A DNA stretch of 64,000 bases from Bacteroidota bacterium (GTDB lineage: Bacteria > Bacteroidota > Bacteroidia > Flavobacteriales > Flavobacteriaceae): NCBI GenBank assembly GCA_027619415.1, contig JAQCFO010000005.1, positions 1 to 64,000 on the forward strand, in the 5' to 3' direction. The stretch's first letter is position 1; the number at the start of each line of letters is the position of its first letter. The translations under genes were made by a program, and so were the position numbers. Under the pieces are notes generated by a model that had not been told where the DNA came from, searched no databases, and was given only the letters and a program-made list of their open reading frames with translations. Below are positions 45,346 to 53,551 of the stretch, piece by piece.

Positions 45346-45662
45346 TGCATATTGATTTACCAGAAAAACTATATTATAGTATTGGAGAAGTTTCTGAGGC
45401 ATTTAACGTAAACACCTCATTAATTAGATTCTGGGAAAAAGAATTTGAAATTCTTAAACCAAAAAAAAATACTAAAGGAACAAGGAGATACTCGTCGATT
45501 GATATTGAAAAATTTCAAACTATACATCATTTAGTAAAAGAAAAAGGATACACTCTTGAAGGTGCTAAAGAACAATTGAAGATTTTAAATAAAAATTTTG
45601 AGGTTATTAAAAAATTAGAAAAAATAAAAAAAGTTCTAATCAATATAAAAAGTGAACTCTAA
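45345..45662 (+). CDS. MerR family transcriptional regulator
   Basis: A 105-residue protein, almost entirely the MerR DNA-binding domain: YYSIGEVSEAFNVNTSLIRF (helix-turn-helix) and GTRRYSSIDIEKFQTIHHLV (wing and second helix pair), then a short helix. No effector-binding Cys cluster or ligand domain follows, so what it senses is unknown. It is translated from the same message as the M23 peptidase, which hints at envelope or growth control. It converges on der with a 6-base gap. Confidence 0.9.
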   Translation: MHIDLPEKLYYSIGEVSEAFNVNTSLIRFWEKEFEILKPKKNTKGTRRYSSIDIEKFQTIHHLVKEKGYTLEGAKEQLKILNKNFEVIKKLEKIKKVLINIKSEL

Positions 45663-45668
45663 CTTATT

Positions 45669-46973
45669 CTATTTTTTTCTAAAAAATATATTAATTGGGA
45701 CTCCATTAAAATCATATATTTCTCTTATTTGATTCTCTAAGTATCTTTTATAGGGATCTTTAATGTACTGAGGTAAATTGCAAAAGAAAGCGAATTGTGG
45801 ATATGAAGAAGGTAACTGGGTACAAAATTTAATTTTAACATATTTACCTTTATAAGCTGGGGGAGGATTTCTCTCAATTATGGGTAACATTGCTTCATTA
45901 AACTTTCTGGTAATTATTGATTTTTTTCTGTTTTTATAAACTTCCATAGCAGTTTCGACTGCTTTAAAAATTCTTTGCTTAGTTAAGGTTGATATAAACA
46001 CAATAGGAACATCAACAAATGGTTCAAGTTCCTTTCTTATTTGTTCTTCAAATAATTTTATAGTATTGGTTTTTTTATCAACTAAATCCCACTTATTAAC
46101 CAATATAACTATCCCTTTATTATTTCTTGCAGCAAGCCAAAAAATATTTTTAACTTGTGAATCAAAAGATCTAGTGGCATCAAATATAATTAAACAAACA
46201 TCTGAATTCTCAATCGTACGGATTGATCTAACAACAGAGTAAAATTCAACATCATCACTGATTTTTGCTTTTCTTCTTATCCCAGCCGTATCAATTAATT
46301 TAAAATCAAATCCAAATCTATTAAAGTGTGTATCAATACTATCTCTTGTTGTTCCTGGTTCATCTTTTACGACATATCTGTCAATCCCAAGCAGAGCATT
46401 TATAAAAGATGATTTTCCAGCATTAGGTCTTCCTACGACAGCAAAACCTGGAATATCTTCAACTTCTATTTTATTATCGTCAGGAAAGAAACTTACCAAT
46501 TCATCTAAAAGTTCTCCACTACCACTTCCGTTAATTGCTGAAATATTAAATATTTTTTTAAAGCCTAAAGAGTGAAATTCGTTGGAATCTAATTGTCTTT
46601 TGTGATTATCTACTTTGTTAATCGCTACAATAACATCTTTATTAGATTTATGCAAAAGTCTGGCAATATCACTATCCGTTGAATTAAGGCCGCTTTCAAC
46701 ATCAACTGCAAAAATTATTACATCTGATTCTTCAATAGCAATCATTACTTGACCATTTATTTCTTTTTCATAATTATCATCCCCACCAAGCATATAACCT
46801 CCTGTATCAATGACTGTAAAATCTTTGCCGTTCCAGAAAGAAAACCCATAATGCCTATCTCTTGTTACTCCACTTTGAGAATCAACAATAGCTTCTCTTT
46901 TTTGAATTAATCGATTAAAAAGTGTTGATTTACCAACATTGGGACGACCTACAATTGCTACTATACAACTCAT
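45669..46973 (-). CDS. der: Ribosome biogenesis GTPase Der
   Basis: A 434-residue protein with two G domains and a C-terminal KH-like domain, acting in 50S subunit assembly. The first P-loop is GRPNVGKS (9-16), with DTGGYML and NKVD; the second is GRPNAGKS (about 181-188), with DTAGIRR and NKWD. It lies 50 bases downstream of era, so the two ribosome-assembly GTPases form a probable operon. Confidence 0.97.
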   Translation of the reverse strand: MSCIVAIVGRPNVGKSTLFNRLIQKREAIVDSQSGVTRDRHYGFSFWNGKDFTVIDTGGYMLGGDDNYEKEINGQVMIAIEESDVIIFAVDVESGLNSTDSDIARLLHKSNKDVIVAINKVDNHKRQLDSNEFHSLGFKKIFNISAINGSGSGELLDELVSFFPDDNKIEVEDIPGFAVVGRPNAGKSSFINALLGIDRYVVKDEPGTTRDSIDTHFNRFGFDFKLIDTAGIRRKAKISDDVEFYSVVRSIRTIENSDVCLIIFDATRSFDSQVKNIFWLAARNNKGIVILVNKWDLVDKKTNTIKLFEEQIRKELEPFVDVPIVFISTLTKQRIFKAVETAMEVYKNRKKSIITRKFNEAMLPIIERNPPPAYKGKYVKIKFCTQLPSSYPQFAFFCNLPQYIKDPYKRYLENQIREIYDFNGVPINIFFRKK

Positions 46974-47023
46974 GTTATTTATTAAAGGGGTACAAATCTA
47001 AACTTTTAAATGAAATAAAATCA

Positions 47024-47902
47024 TTATTGGTGGTAACCAAATCTTTTAAGTTGTTTTTCACTTGATCTCCAGTTCTTATTAACTTTCACTTGAAGATCAA
47101 GAAATATTTTTTTATTAAAAAAAACTTCCATATCAATGCGGGCTTTAGTACCTACTACTTTGATGGCTTCTCCTTTATGACCAATGATTATACCCTTTTG
47201 ACTAGACCTTTCAACCATTATTATTGATCTAATTCTAATGATATGCGATTCTTCTTCAAAAGATTCTGTTATAACTTCTACTGAATAAGGAATTTCTTTT
47301 TTATAATTAAGTAATATTTTTTCTCTAATAATTTCATTTACAAAAAATCGCTCAGGCTTATCTGTTAACTGATCTTTCGGAAAATAAGCAGGCCCTTCAG
47401 GAACAATTTCTAATATTCTGTTTAAAAGCTCATTAATATTAAACATTTCTTTAGCAGAAATTGGCCATATTTCTGCATTTGGAAGTTCAGCTTTCCAATG
47501 ATCAGTTTCAGATTCTAATTTTGATTGATCTATGTTATCTATTTTATTAATAATTAAAATCAGAGGGATTTTAGTATTCTTTATTTTATTAAATAATCTA
47601 GCATCTTTAAGATTGTAATCCTTGTATTCAACCATATAAATTAAAACATCTGCATCTTCAAAAGTCATATTTACAGAATCCATCATTGATTCATGTAGTT
47701 TATGAGCAGGCTTTATAATACCTGGTGTATCTGAAATTACTAGTTGATAATTTTCATGATTAATTAATGCAAGTATCCTATGCCTAGTAGTTTGAGCTTT
47801 AGAAGTAATAATAGAAAGTTTTTGACCTAATAAAGCATTGGTTAGAGTAGATTTCCCAACATTTGGGTTTCCTATAATATTTACAAAACCTGATTTATGC
47901 AT
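47024..47902 (-). CDS. era: GTPase Era
   Basis: A 292-residue GTPase binding 16S rRNA and the 30S subunit. The P-loop is GNPNVGKS (11-18), switch and G3 motif DTPGI, and G4 motif NKID. The C-terminal KH domain includes the RNA-binding loop IIIGHKGEAIKVVGTKAR. The divergent initiator tRNA begins 84 bases away. Confidence 0.97.
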   Translation of the reverse strand: MHKSGFVNIIGNPNVGKSTLTNALLGQKLSIITSKAQTTRHRILALINHENYQLVISDTPGIIKPAHKLHESMMDSVNMTFEDADVLIYMVEYKDYNLKDARLFNKIKNTKIPLILIINKIDNIDQSKLESETDHWKAELPNAEIWPISAKEMFNINELLNRILEIVPEGPAYFPKDQLTDKPERFFVNEIIREKILLNYKKEIPYSVEVITESFEEESHIIRIRSIIMVERSSQKGIIIGHKGEAIKVVGTKARIDMEVFFNKKIFLDLQVKVNKNWRSSEKQLKRFGYHQ

Positions 47903-47985
47903 ATAACTACAAATGTAATACTGTTAAATTATAATTGATATAACTTTTTGATTTATATTAAAAAGTTGTAAATTCGCGCTCACAT

Positions 47986-48058
<73 letters not shown>

Positions 48059-48062
48059 CAAC

Positions 48063-48098
48063 AACCCTTGTTAATCAATTGATTTTCAAGGGTTTTTT
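48063..48098 (+). terminator. Terminator after tRNA-fMet
   Basis: Stem AACCCTTG (48063-48070) / CAAGGGTT (48087-48094) with a 16-base loop, followed by TTTT. It begins five bases after the tRNA end. Confidence 0.8.
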
Positions 48099-48169
48099 AT
48101 TTAAATATATTTTATCTTCCAGGGAATTGCCAGTATTTAAGCTTTAGATTACTTATTCCTACCTATATA

Positions 48170-48222
48170 AAAACCCAAAAAGTTTCAGTGCATCACTTAA
48201 TTTAAAGTGAGGGGTGGGTTTT
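48170..48222 (-). terminator. Structured inverted repeat after the glycosyltransferase gene
   Basis: Outer arms AAAACCCA (48170-48177) and TGGGTTTT (48215-48222) enclose a second inverted repeat TCACTT (48193-48198) / AAGTGA (48205-48210). On the minus strand the outer arm is followed by a short T-run, so it may terminate the two minus-strand genes, about 115 bases after their end. Confidence 0.45.
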
Positions 48223-48335
48223 GTAGAAATGGTCTTCTTTTTTGAGGTTAGCTGTGATATCTATATATAATCTAAACTATGCTTGAGTTACATTACATCC
48301 CACCCATTAAAGTGCTTTTTCATTTTCACAACTTA

Positions 48336-49370
48336 TCAAATGGCATTTTCAAAGGTATTTTGAATCTGGGTCTTATGCCTTCTTTTTATGTAATCAATAA
48401 AAATTTGATTCAAAACTATTTGGCCAGATCCAGAATAAGAGACTTTAACTTTATTTTTTACAACCATCCATTTTTCCAGATGCTTTACAATAGAAGGATT
48501 AAATTCGTATAACACTTTAACCCCTATTTCTTTGAGAGCTTCTGCATTGCAAAGTTGCTCATACTGGTTTTTCATAGGAACAACTAAGAGTTTTTTTCTC
48601 AAATATAAGGCCTCTGCGGGTGTTTCAAAACCAGCACCACAAATAACCCCATTGCAATGAATGAGCTTTTTGTTAAACCGCAACTCATCAATAGGGTTTA
48701 TGTGAATGTTCTCAATTTTATAGGCGGTCTTTCTGTGTTTGGAGAACACCATCCATTTGGTTTCTGGAAATGCACCCAAAACTTCTATAATCCTCTGCTC
48801 GCTAAAAGCTGGTAAATAGACCACATAAAACCCTAGTTTTTTTGGTACGGCAAAACGGATTTGCTTCTTTATTACAGGCAAATGAATGTCACTGTGATAT
48901 TTTTTAAAATGAAATCCATAAGTCTTTGAGGTTGGGGCATAATATTTTAAAATTAGCCTAGAAAAAAAAGCTTTTTTATGAGGTTTTGGAACTGAAGGAT
49001 AAAGCAAGCTCGCCTGGTGACTCAATGAAATGGCATATTTTTTCTTCAGCAAACAAGCCCAGGCAGAAACTGGTTCAAAGTCATTAATAACTATGTCGTA
49101 CTCATCTAAAGAGAGTTCGCGTACATCACTAATAAACTGTTTAAAATTTAATCCCTTAATGGTTTGCCACAAATGAATACCCCCATGCTTTCCAAACACA
49201 AAACTCAATCCATGAAAGCGGTATTTTATAGGATAATCTAAAGCAATATCTGCCGCAGTACCACTAACCAAAATATCTAAATCAATGTTTTTTTGAAGTA
49301 GTGGAATAAGTTCTTGGGCTCTGGATATATGACCGTTTCCAGTAGCTTGAATGGCGTATAATACTTTCAT
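48336..49370 (-). CDS. Glycosyltransferase family protein (GT-B, MurG/GT28-like)
   Basis: A 344-residue protein with the GT-B layout. The N-terminal loop QATGNGHISRAQEL (8-21) resembles the GHxxRA substrate loop of GT28-like enzymes; the C-terminal half has HCNGVICGAGFETPAEALYL, the sugar-nucleotide site, then VVPMKNQYEQLCNAEAL. The donor and acceptor are unknown. It overlaps the phosphoesterase gene by 4 bases, so the pair is co-translated; I recall the same pair in other flavobacteria. A link to envelope glycolipids is inferred. Its G+C content is higher than that of the surrounding genes. Confidence 0.82.
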   Translation of the reverse strand: MKVLYAIQATGNGHISRAQELIPLLQKNIDLDILVSGTAADIALDYPIKYRFHGLSFVFGKHGGIHLWQTIKGLNFKQFISDVRELSLDEYDIVINDFEPVSAWACLLKKKYAISLSHQASLLYPSVPKPHKKAFFSRLILKYYAPTSKTYGFHFKKYHSDIHLPVIKKQIRFAVPKKLGFYVVYLPAFSEQRIIEVLGAFPETKWMVFSKHRKTAYKIENIHINPIDELRFNKKLIHCNGVICGAGFETPAEALYLRKKLLVVPMKNQYEQLCNAEALKEIGVKVLYEFNPSIVKHLEKWMVVKNKVKVSYSGSGQIVLNQIFIDYIKRRHKTQIQNTFENAI

Positions 49371-50218
49371 AGGCTGCTGTAATCGTGAAGATTAATGTCC
49401 AATACAAGGTCAGAAAATAAAGCTTTGGCGTTTTTGTGTTCAAACTCTTCAAGAGGATCAATTTGTAACTTATGTGCTTTGTATTCGTAAAGCGACCAGT
49501 GCTTTTTATGATACTCTAAAGCGGTCATATTTTCTATCCAGTCTCCTGAATTCAGGTAAGTGGTCTTGCCTTTTTCAGAACTAAAATCTTTTATACAGGG
49601 CTGGTGAATGTGACCGCAAACCACATAGTCATAGCTGTTTTGTATAGCTATATCTGCAACTGTTTGTTCAAAAACACCTATAAATGAAACTGCCGCCTTT
49701 ACCTTATTTTTAATGGTTTTTGAAAAAGACAACTTTTCCTTCCCTATATAATACAAGAATTTATTAACAAGCGCATTAAGTCCAATGAGTAAGTCATAGC
49801 TATACCCCCCAATTCTAGTTAACCATCTGGAGTGTTTCATGGCAACATCAAAAACATCTCCGTGAAAAAACCAGGCCTTTTTGCCGTCCAAATTAAGGAT
49901 TACTTTATTTACTATTTTAAATCCAGCCAACTCAAAATTCACAAAACGTCTTAAGGCTTCGTCATGATTTCCCGCCACGTAATATACTTGAACGCCATTG
50001 GAAATAAATTCCAAAAGTTGCTTAAGAACTTTTGTATGGTATTTGTCCCAATAGCGTTTACTAAACTGCCATACGTCTACAATATCTCCGTTTAATATAA
50101 CTGTTTTTGGATCAATAGACTTTAGGTATCTGTACAACTCTTCTGCACCAGCGCCAATACTACCCAAATGGGTGTCTGAGATAACCACTAAAGATACCTT
50201 TCTTTTTTTACGTTTCAC
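49367..50218 (-). CDS. LpxH-like UDP-2,3-diacylglucosamine diphosphatase family protein
   Basis: A 283-residue calcineurin-type metallophosphoesterase. The metal motifs are in order: SDTHLG (14-19), NGDIVDVW, AGNHDE, FHGDVFD and VCGHIHQP. The arrangement fits the LpxH/YbbF group, which hydrolyses UDP-2,3-diacylglucosamine to lipid X in lipid A synthesis. Bacteroidota carry several relatives, so whether this copy is the lipid A enzyme or acts on another substrate is open. It leads the two-gene minus-strand unit with the glycosyltransferase. Confidence 0.85.
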   Translation of the reverse strand: MKRKKRKVSLVVISDTHLGSIGAGAEELYRYLKSIDPKTVILNGDIVDVWQFSKRYWDKYHTKVLKQLLEFISNGVQVYYVAGNHDEALRRFVNFELAGFKIVNKVILNLDGKKAWFFHGDVFDVAMKHSRWLTRIGGYSYDLLIGLNALVNKFLYYIGKEKLSFSKTIKNKVKAAVSFIGVFEQTVADIAIQNSYDYVVCGHIHQPCIKDFSSEKGKTTYLNSGDWIENMTALEYHKKHWSLYEYKAHKLQIDPLEEFEHKNAKALFSDLVLDINLHDYSSL

Positions 50219-50490
50219 ACCATCAAAATTAGCTTAGTAAGAGATCAATGGTGTTAAGGGGCTATAAATAAAAAGTTAATAAATGGTTTTAAACAAACAA
50301 TTAAAATCAGAGGAACCCTTATTATTGGAGATTCTTCTTTTATGTCAAAAAAAAAATAAGTAAACTAACATTATATGTCACTTTTCATCCTTTATATATA
50401 CTCTGAAAACCAACACACTTCCCCGCAACCAGGCACAACAACATTCTAATCAAATTCAATTAGAAATTCTTTGTTCAATGCCTCTTATTT
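50219..50490. other. Intergenic stretch, no gene recognised
   Basis: 272 bases between the phosphoesterase gene and the decarboxylase remnant. A 26-codon frame from the ATG at 50283 is the only plus-strand frame noticed and has no recognisable product. The segment probably holds the promoter of the minus-strand pair. Confidence 0.4.
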
Positions 50491-50895
50491 TAATTAAGTA
50501 CAAATAGTGAGTTAAACGTTGTTGAAGTAGCTCTTGAAAATTACTCGCTAAAAGAAATAGAAGAACATATTGATTCTATTTATAAAAATTATGACCAACC
50601 GTTGTTGATACGTATTGATGGGGTTTTTAATAAAATGAAACTTCATAGTGTTAATTTACCTGAGGGTGAGCAAGTGTCATCGCCAGATGAAGCTCACCAA
50701 GGATTAACTCAATATGAGTTGAATGGTATTAGCGGATCTTTAATAGGTTTCTTTTCTCGCCATCATAAGGCTGTTTTTACGCATCATGATAGTTTTTTCC
50801 ATGCGCATTTTATCTCCGACGATCGTCAAGTATTAGGACATATCGATGAACTTAACTTTAATTCTTCTAAAGTAACCCTGAAAGTTTCAAAGTAA
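50491..50895 (+). pseudogene. Acetolactate decarboxylase-like remnant, 5' end missing
   Basis: The frame is open from the stop at about 50490 to TAA at 50895 but lacks a plausible start: the first in-frame start-like codon is a TTG at 50602 inside conserved sequence. The conserved part begins earlier (VVEVALENYSLKEIEEHI). The following stretch matches alpha-acetolactate decarboxylase: LLIRIDGVFNKMKLHSV, ISGSLIGFFS and HAHFISDDRQVLGHIDEL, whose two His in HxH and the following GH are the metal ligands. Full enzymes are about 240-260 residues; about half is left. It may be a remnant brought in with the foreign segment. Confidence 0.7.
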
Positions 50896-51030
50896 TTTTC
50901 TTGTCTGTGAATAGGGAATCAAAATTCAAACACCTGAATTTTGACAATGATTTTAATCAAATTATAGGTATTAATAAACTCTCTGTGGGATATATAAACG
51001 TTCGATATTTTAATTGAGTTATCTACTAAG

Positions 51031-51062
51031 GAGTAATCAGAAATGGTTACTCATTATTTTTG
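51031..51062 (+). terminator. Terminator-like hairpin before the acyl-CoA dehydrogenase
   Basis: Stem GAGTAATC (51031-51038) / GGTTACTC (51045-51052), one G-T pair, loop AGAAAT, then ATTATTTTT. It lies about 135 bases after the decarboxylase remnant and marks the right side of the accessory segment. It also argues against starting the next gene at 51043. Confidence 0.6.
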
Positions 51063-51111
51063 CTTAACAATTATTATTGGTAAATTACGCCACCAAATTT
51101 TATATAAAATT

Positions 51112-52926
51112 ATGAGTGATAAATACATTGATATTGATACGCTAAAATATATGCTTTATGACATTCACAAACTAGAAAATCTTCTTGATAGAGAAAGGTT
51201 TGTAGACCACGATAAAGAATCTTTAGATATGTTTTTAGACTCAACAAAAGATTTTGCAGACAGAGAACTTTTTCCATTCATAAAAGAAATGGATGAAAGA
51301 CCGGCTTATCATAAAGATGGAAAAGTGTTTGTTCACAGGCAAGTAGAAACTATGATGAAAAAAGGAGGTGAACTTGGATTTATTTCTGCACCTTTTGATT
51401 ATGATATAGGTGGAATGCAAATTCCACTGATGGTTCACACTGCAGCAACTTATATTCTTGATGCTGCAAATAATCATCTACCAGGTTATGCAGGTCTTAC
51501 CCAGGGAGCTGCAGAATTAATTATTCACTTTGCTAGTAAAGATCTTTTGGAAATATTTGTTCCTAACATGCTTTCAGGAAAATGGGGAGGAACGATGTGT
51601 TTGACTGAATCTCAATCAGGAAGTTCATTATCTGAAATTGCAACAAAAGCTATACCAAGCCAAAATGGATGTTATAAAATTAGTGGTCAAAAAATATTTA
51701 TTTCAGGTGGTGATAATCAATATGCTGAAAATATTGTTCATCTTGTTTTAGCAAGAGTAGAAGGGGCATCTAAAGGGACAAAAGGAATTTCTTTATTTAT
51801 TGTTCCCAAAAATAGAAATAACTCTGACGGATCACTATCCTCAAATGATGTGACAACGGTTGCTGATTTTCAAAAAATGGGTCAAAAAGGATACTGTACA
51901 ACTCATTTAAGTTTTGGAGATAAAGAAGATTGTCAAGGTTGGTTAGTTGGTGAAGAGAACCAAGGTTTGAATTATATGTTTTTAATGATGAACGCTGCTA
52001 GAATTGCCGTTGGTCGTGCATCCTCTGCAATTGCTTCAGCAGCTTATTATGCATCATTACAATATGCGAATGAAAGACCTCAAGGTAGAAAATTAACTAA
52101 TAATGGTAAAAAGAACATTGAACAAAGCCAATCTTTAATCATTGAACACCCAGATGTTAGAAGAATGTTGTTATTGCAAAAAGCAGTAGTAGAAGGATCT
52201 ATGAGTCTAGTTTTACTTGCAGCCAAATATTATGATTTAGAAAATACAGCTAAATCAAAAGAAGAAAGAATAAAATACAATACATTACTTGAAATGATTA
52301 TTCCTGTTGTAAAAACATATCCATCAGAAGCAGGTGCTTATTCTGTAAATAATGGACTTCAGGTTTTAGGAGGTTATGGATTTTGTTCTGATTTCATTCT
52401 TCAACAGTATTATAGAGACATTAGAATTTCATCAATCTACGAAGGTACAACAGGAATTCAGTCTCAGGATTTACTAGGAAGAAAAATAACAATGAATAAC
52501 GGCGAAGGTTTAAAGCTCTTATTAGCTGAAATATTATTAACTGTTAAAAAAGCAAATGATTTTCCTGAACTAAAAAACTATGCTGATTCTTTAAATCAAA
52601 AACTTATGTTGTCAGAAAAGGTTTTAAAAATATTGATGCCACATGCACTGAAAGGAGATTTTGAAAAATATCTTGCAGATGCAAGTGTTTTCATGGAGTT
52701 CTTTAGTCTTATTATTGTAGGATGGAATTGGCTTGAAATAGCAATCAATTCGCAAGAATCATTAAATATTAAAAATAACAAGTATTCAAATATCTTTTAT
52801 AAAAGTAAAATAGAAACAATGAAATACTTTTTCGATTATGAATTGCCTAAAACAGTAAGTCAGTCTGAAATACTAATGAATCCATCCTCTGTAACAATTA
52901 AAAAAGAAGAAGAAATATTAATTTAA
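51112..52926 (+). CDS. Acyl-CoA dehydrogenase (large, about 600-residue type)
   Basis: FAD enzyme oxidising an acyl-CoA to the 2-enoyl-CoA. I place the start at ATG 51112 (MSDKYIDIDTLK, 604 residues), because the longer frame from 51043 begins inside a terminator hairpin. Motifs are MCLTESQSGSSLSEI (FAD/substrate), GGYGFCSDFILQQYYRDIRI and IYEGTTGIQSQDLLGRK, carrying the catalytic Glu. The extra C-terminal domain (about 120 residues) puts it in the group that includes DmdC-like methylmercaptopropionyl-CoA dehydrogenase; the actual substrate is not known. No other beta-oxidation gene is adjacent. Confidence 0.92.
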   Translation: MSDKYIDIDTLKYMLYDIHKLENLLDRERFVDHDKESLDMFLDSTKDFADRELFPFIKEMDERPAYHKDGKVFVHRQVETMMKKGGELGFISAPFDYDIGGMQIPLMVHTAATYILDAANNHLPGYAGLTQGAAELIIHFASKDLLEIFVPNMLSGKWGGTMCLTESQSGSSLSEIATKAIPSQNGCYKISGQKIFISGGDNQYAENIVHLVLARVEGASKGTKGISLFIVPKNRNNSDGSLSSNDVTTVADFQKMGQKGYCTTHLSFGDKEDCQGWLVGEENQGLNYMFLMMNAARIAVGRASSAIASAAYYASLQYANERPQGRKLTNNGKKNIEQSQSLIIEHPDVRRMLLLQKAVVEGSMSLVLLAAKYYDLENTAKSKEERIKYNTLLEMIIPVVKTYPSEAGAYSVNNGLQVLGGYGFCSDFILQQYYRDIRISSIYEGTTGIQSQDLLGRKITMNNGEGLKLLLAEILLTVKKANDFPELKNYADSLNQKLMLSEKVLKILMPHALKGDFEKYLADASVFMEFFSLIIVGWNWLEIAINSQESLNIKNNKYSNIFYKSKIETMKYFFDYELPKTVSQSEILMNPSSVTIKKEEEILI

Positions 52927-52982
52927 AAATCATTGTTGTAGAGAGAACTATTGAAATTTAAAAATATTTTGATTGAAATAAA

Positions 52983-53008
52983 AAAACCCTCAAATTATTA
53001 AGGGTTTT
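52983..53008. terminator. Bidirectional terminator
   Basis: AAAACCCT, a 10-base loop and AGGGTTTT, with A-rich flanks on both sides. It separates the acyl-CoA dehydrogenase from the convergent ankyrin gene. Confidence 0.7.
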
Positions 53009-53053
53009 AAAAAAATACTATTATAATATATATGAAATCAACTTACAAATTAT

Positions 53054-53428
53054 TTAATAATTTAAAATTGTTATTACAATAAGCTCAGCTCTTGCGTAAT
53101 AACTTTCTGATTTTATAGCCCATTCTAACGCGTTGTATCCTTGATCACAATAATCTGTATAAGGTTGTGCTCCATATCTTATTAGTAAGTTTACCATATC
53201 TGGTTTATCGTTAATAACTGCATGAACTAATAGTGGCTTTCCATCAACAATTAAGCTAGCAGATATAAACCTATTTGAAAGTAATTCTTTGACTGAGTTA
53301 TAATCATTGGACTTAATACTTTCAATAATTTGCTCATTTAATTCTACTATTTGTATAGTTCTTAAAGTATCAAAATTTGCATTGATAAATGTATTAAAGA
53401 ACAACAAGAATAAAAAAATGTTTTTCAT
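53054..53428 (-). CDS. Exported ankyrin-repeat protein
   Basis: A 124-residue protein with a signal peptide (about 1-18, MKNIFLFLLFFNTFINA), so it is secreted or periplasmic. It holds about two to three ankyrin repeats: one near 35-65 (SNDYNSVKELLSNRFISASL), then GKPLLVHAVINDKPDMVNLL with IRYGAQP, and GYNALEWAIKSESYYARAEL. Ankyrin repeats bind protein partners; none can be named. It is divergent from the AraC-type gene, with 121 bases between starts. Confidence 0.78.
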   Translation of the reverse strand: MKNIFLFLLFFNTFINANFDTLRTIQIVELNEQIIESIKSNDYNSVKELLSNRFISASLIVDGKPLLVHAVINDKPDMVNLLIRYGAQPYTDYCDQGYNALEWAIKSESYYARAELIVITILNY

Positions 53429-53496
53429 ATATATATTAAATTTTATTCAAAAATAATACATATAAAGAGTAATATATTATGTATTTTATCATATAC

Positions 53497-53551
53497 TTGT
53501 ACTATATTAACATTAATTATATTATTTTTAATAATTATGTTAAATTAACAT
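53497..53551 (+). promoter_or_regulatory. Candidate promoter and operator of the AraC-type gene
   Basis: TTG (53497-53499), a 23-base spacer and TATTTTTA (53523-53530) form a possible promoter. A palindrome with 7-base arms, ATGTTAA-A-TTAACAT (53537-53551), lies at the expected transcription start and reaches the first start codon; a third copy TTAACAT lies at 53507-53513. Such repeated heptamers could be an operator for autoregulation. Confidence 0.4.

Larger units (their letters stand above)
48100..50895. other. Probable horizontally acquired segment next to tRNA-fMet
   Basis: Base composition is visibly richer in G+C than the flanks: hand counts of single 60-base lines give 24/60 (49561-49620) and 27/60 (49921-49980) against 17/60 in era (47041-47100). 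It contains two intact genes and a truncated one, and starts right after a tRNA gene, a common entry point for foreign DNA. No integrase, no direct repeat of the tRNA end and no insertion sequence was found, so the entry mechanism is unclear. The borders are approximate. Confidence 0.5.

Noticed and set aside
48279-48512. 77-codon plus-strand frame over the end of the glycosyltransferase gene
   Set aside because: It is mostly antisense to the glycosyltransferase gene and has no recognisable product.
50283-50360. 26-codon frame in the accessory segment
   Set aside because: Short, Leu/Lys-rich, no family and no good initiation context.
51043-51111. Longer start of the acyl-CoA dehydrogenase (23 extra codons)
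   Set aside because: The extension begins inside a terminator hairpin and its residues do not resemble the family; the ATG at 51112 gives the normal N-terminus.
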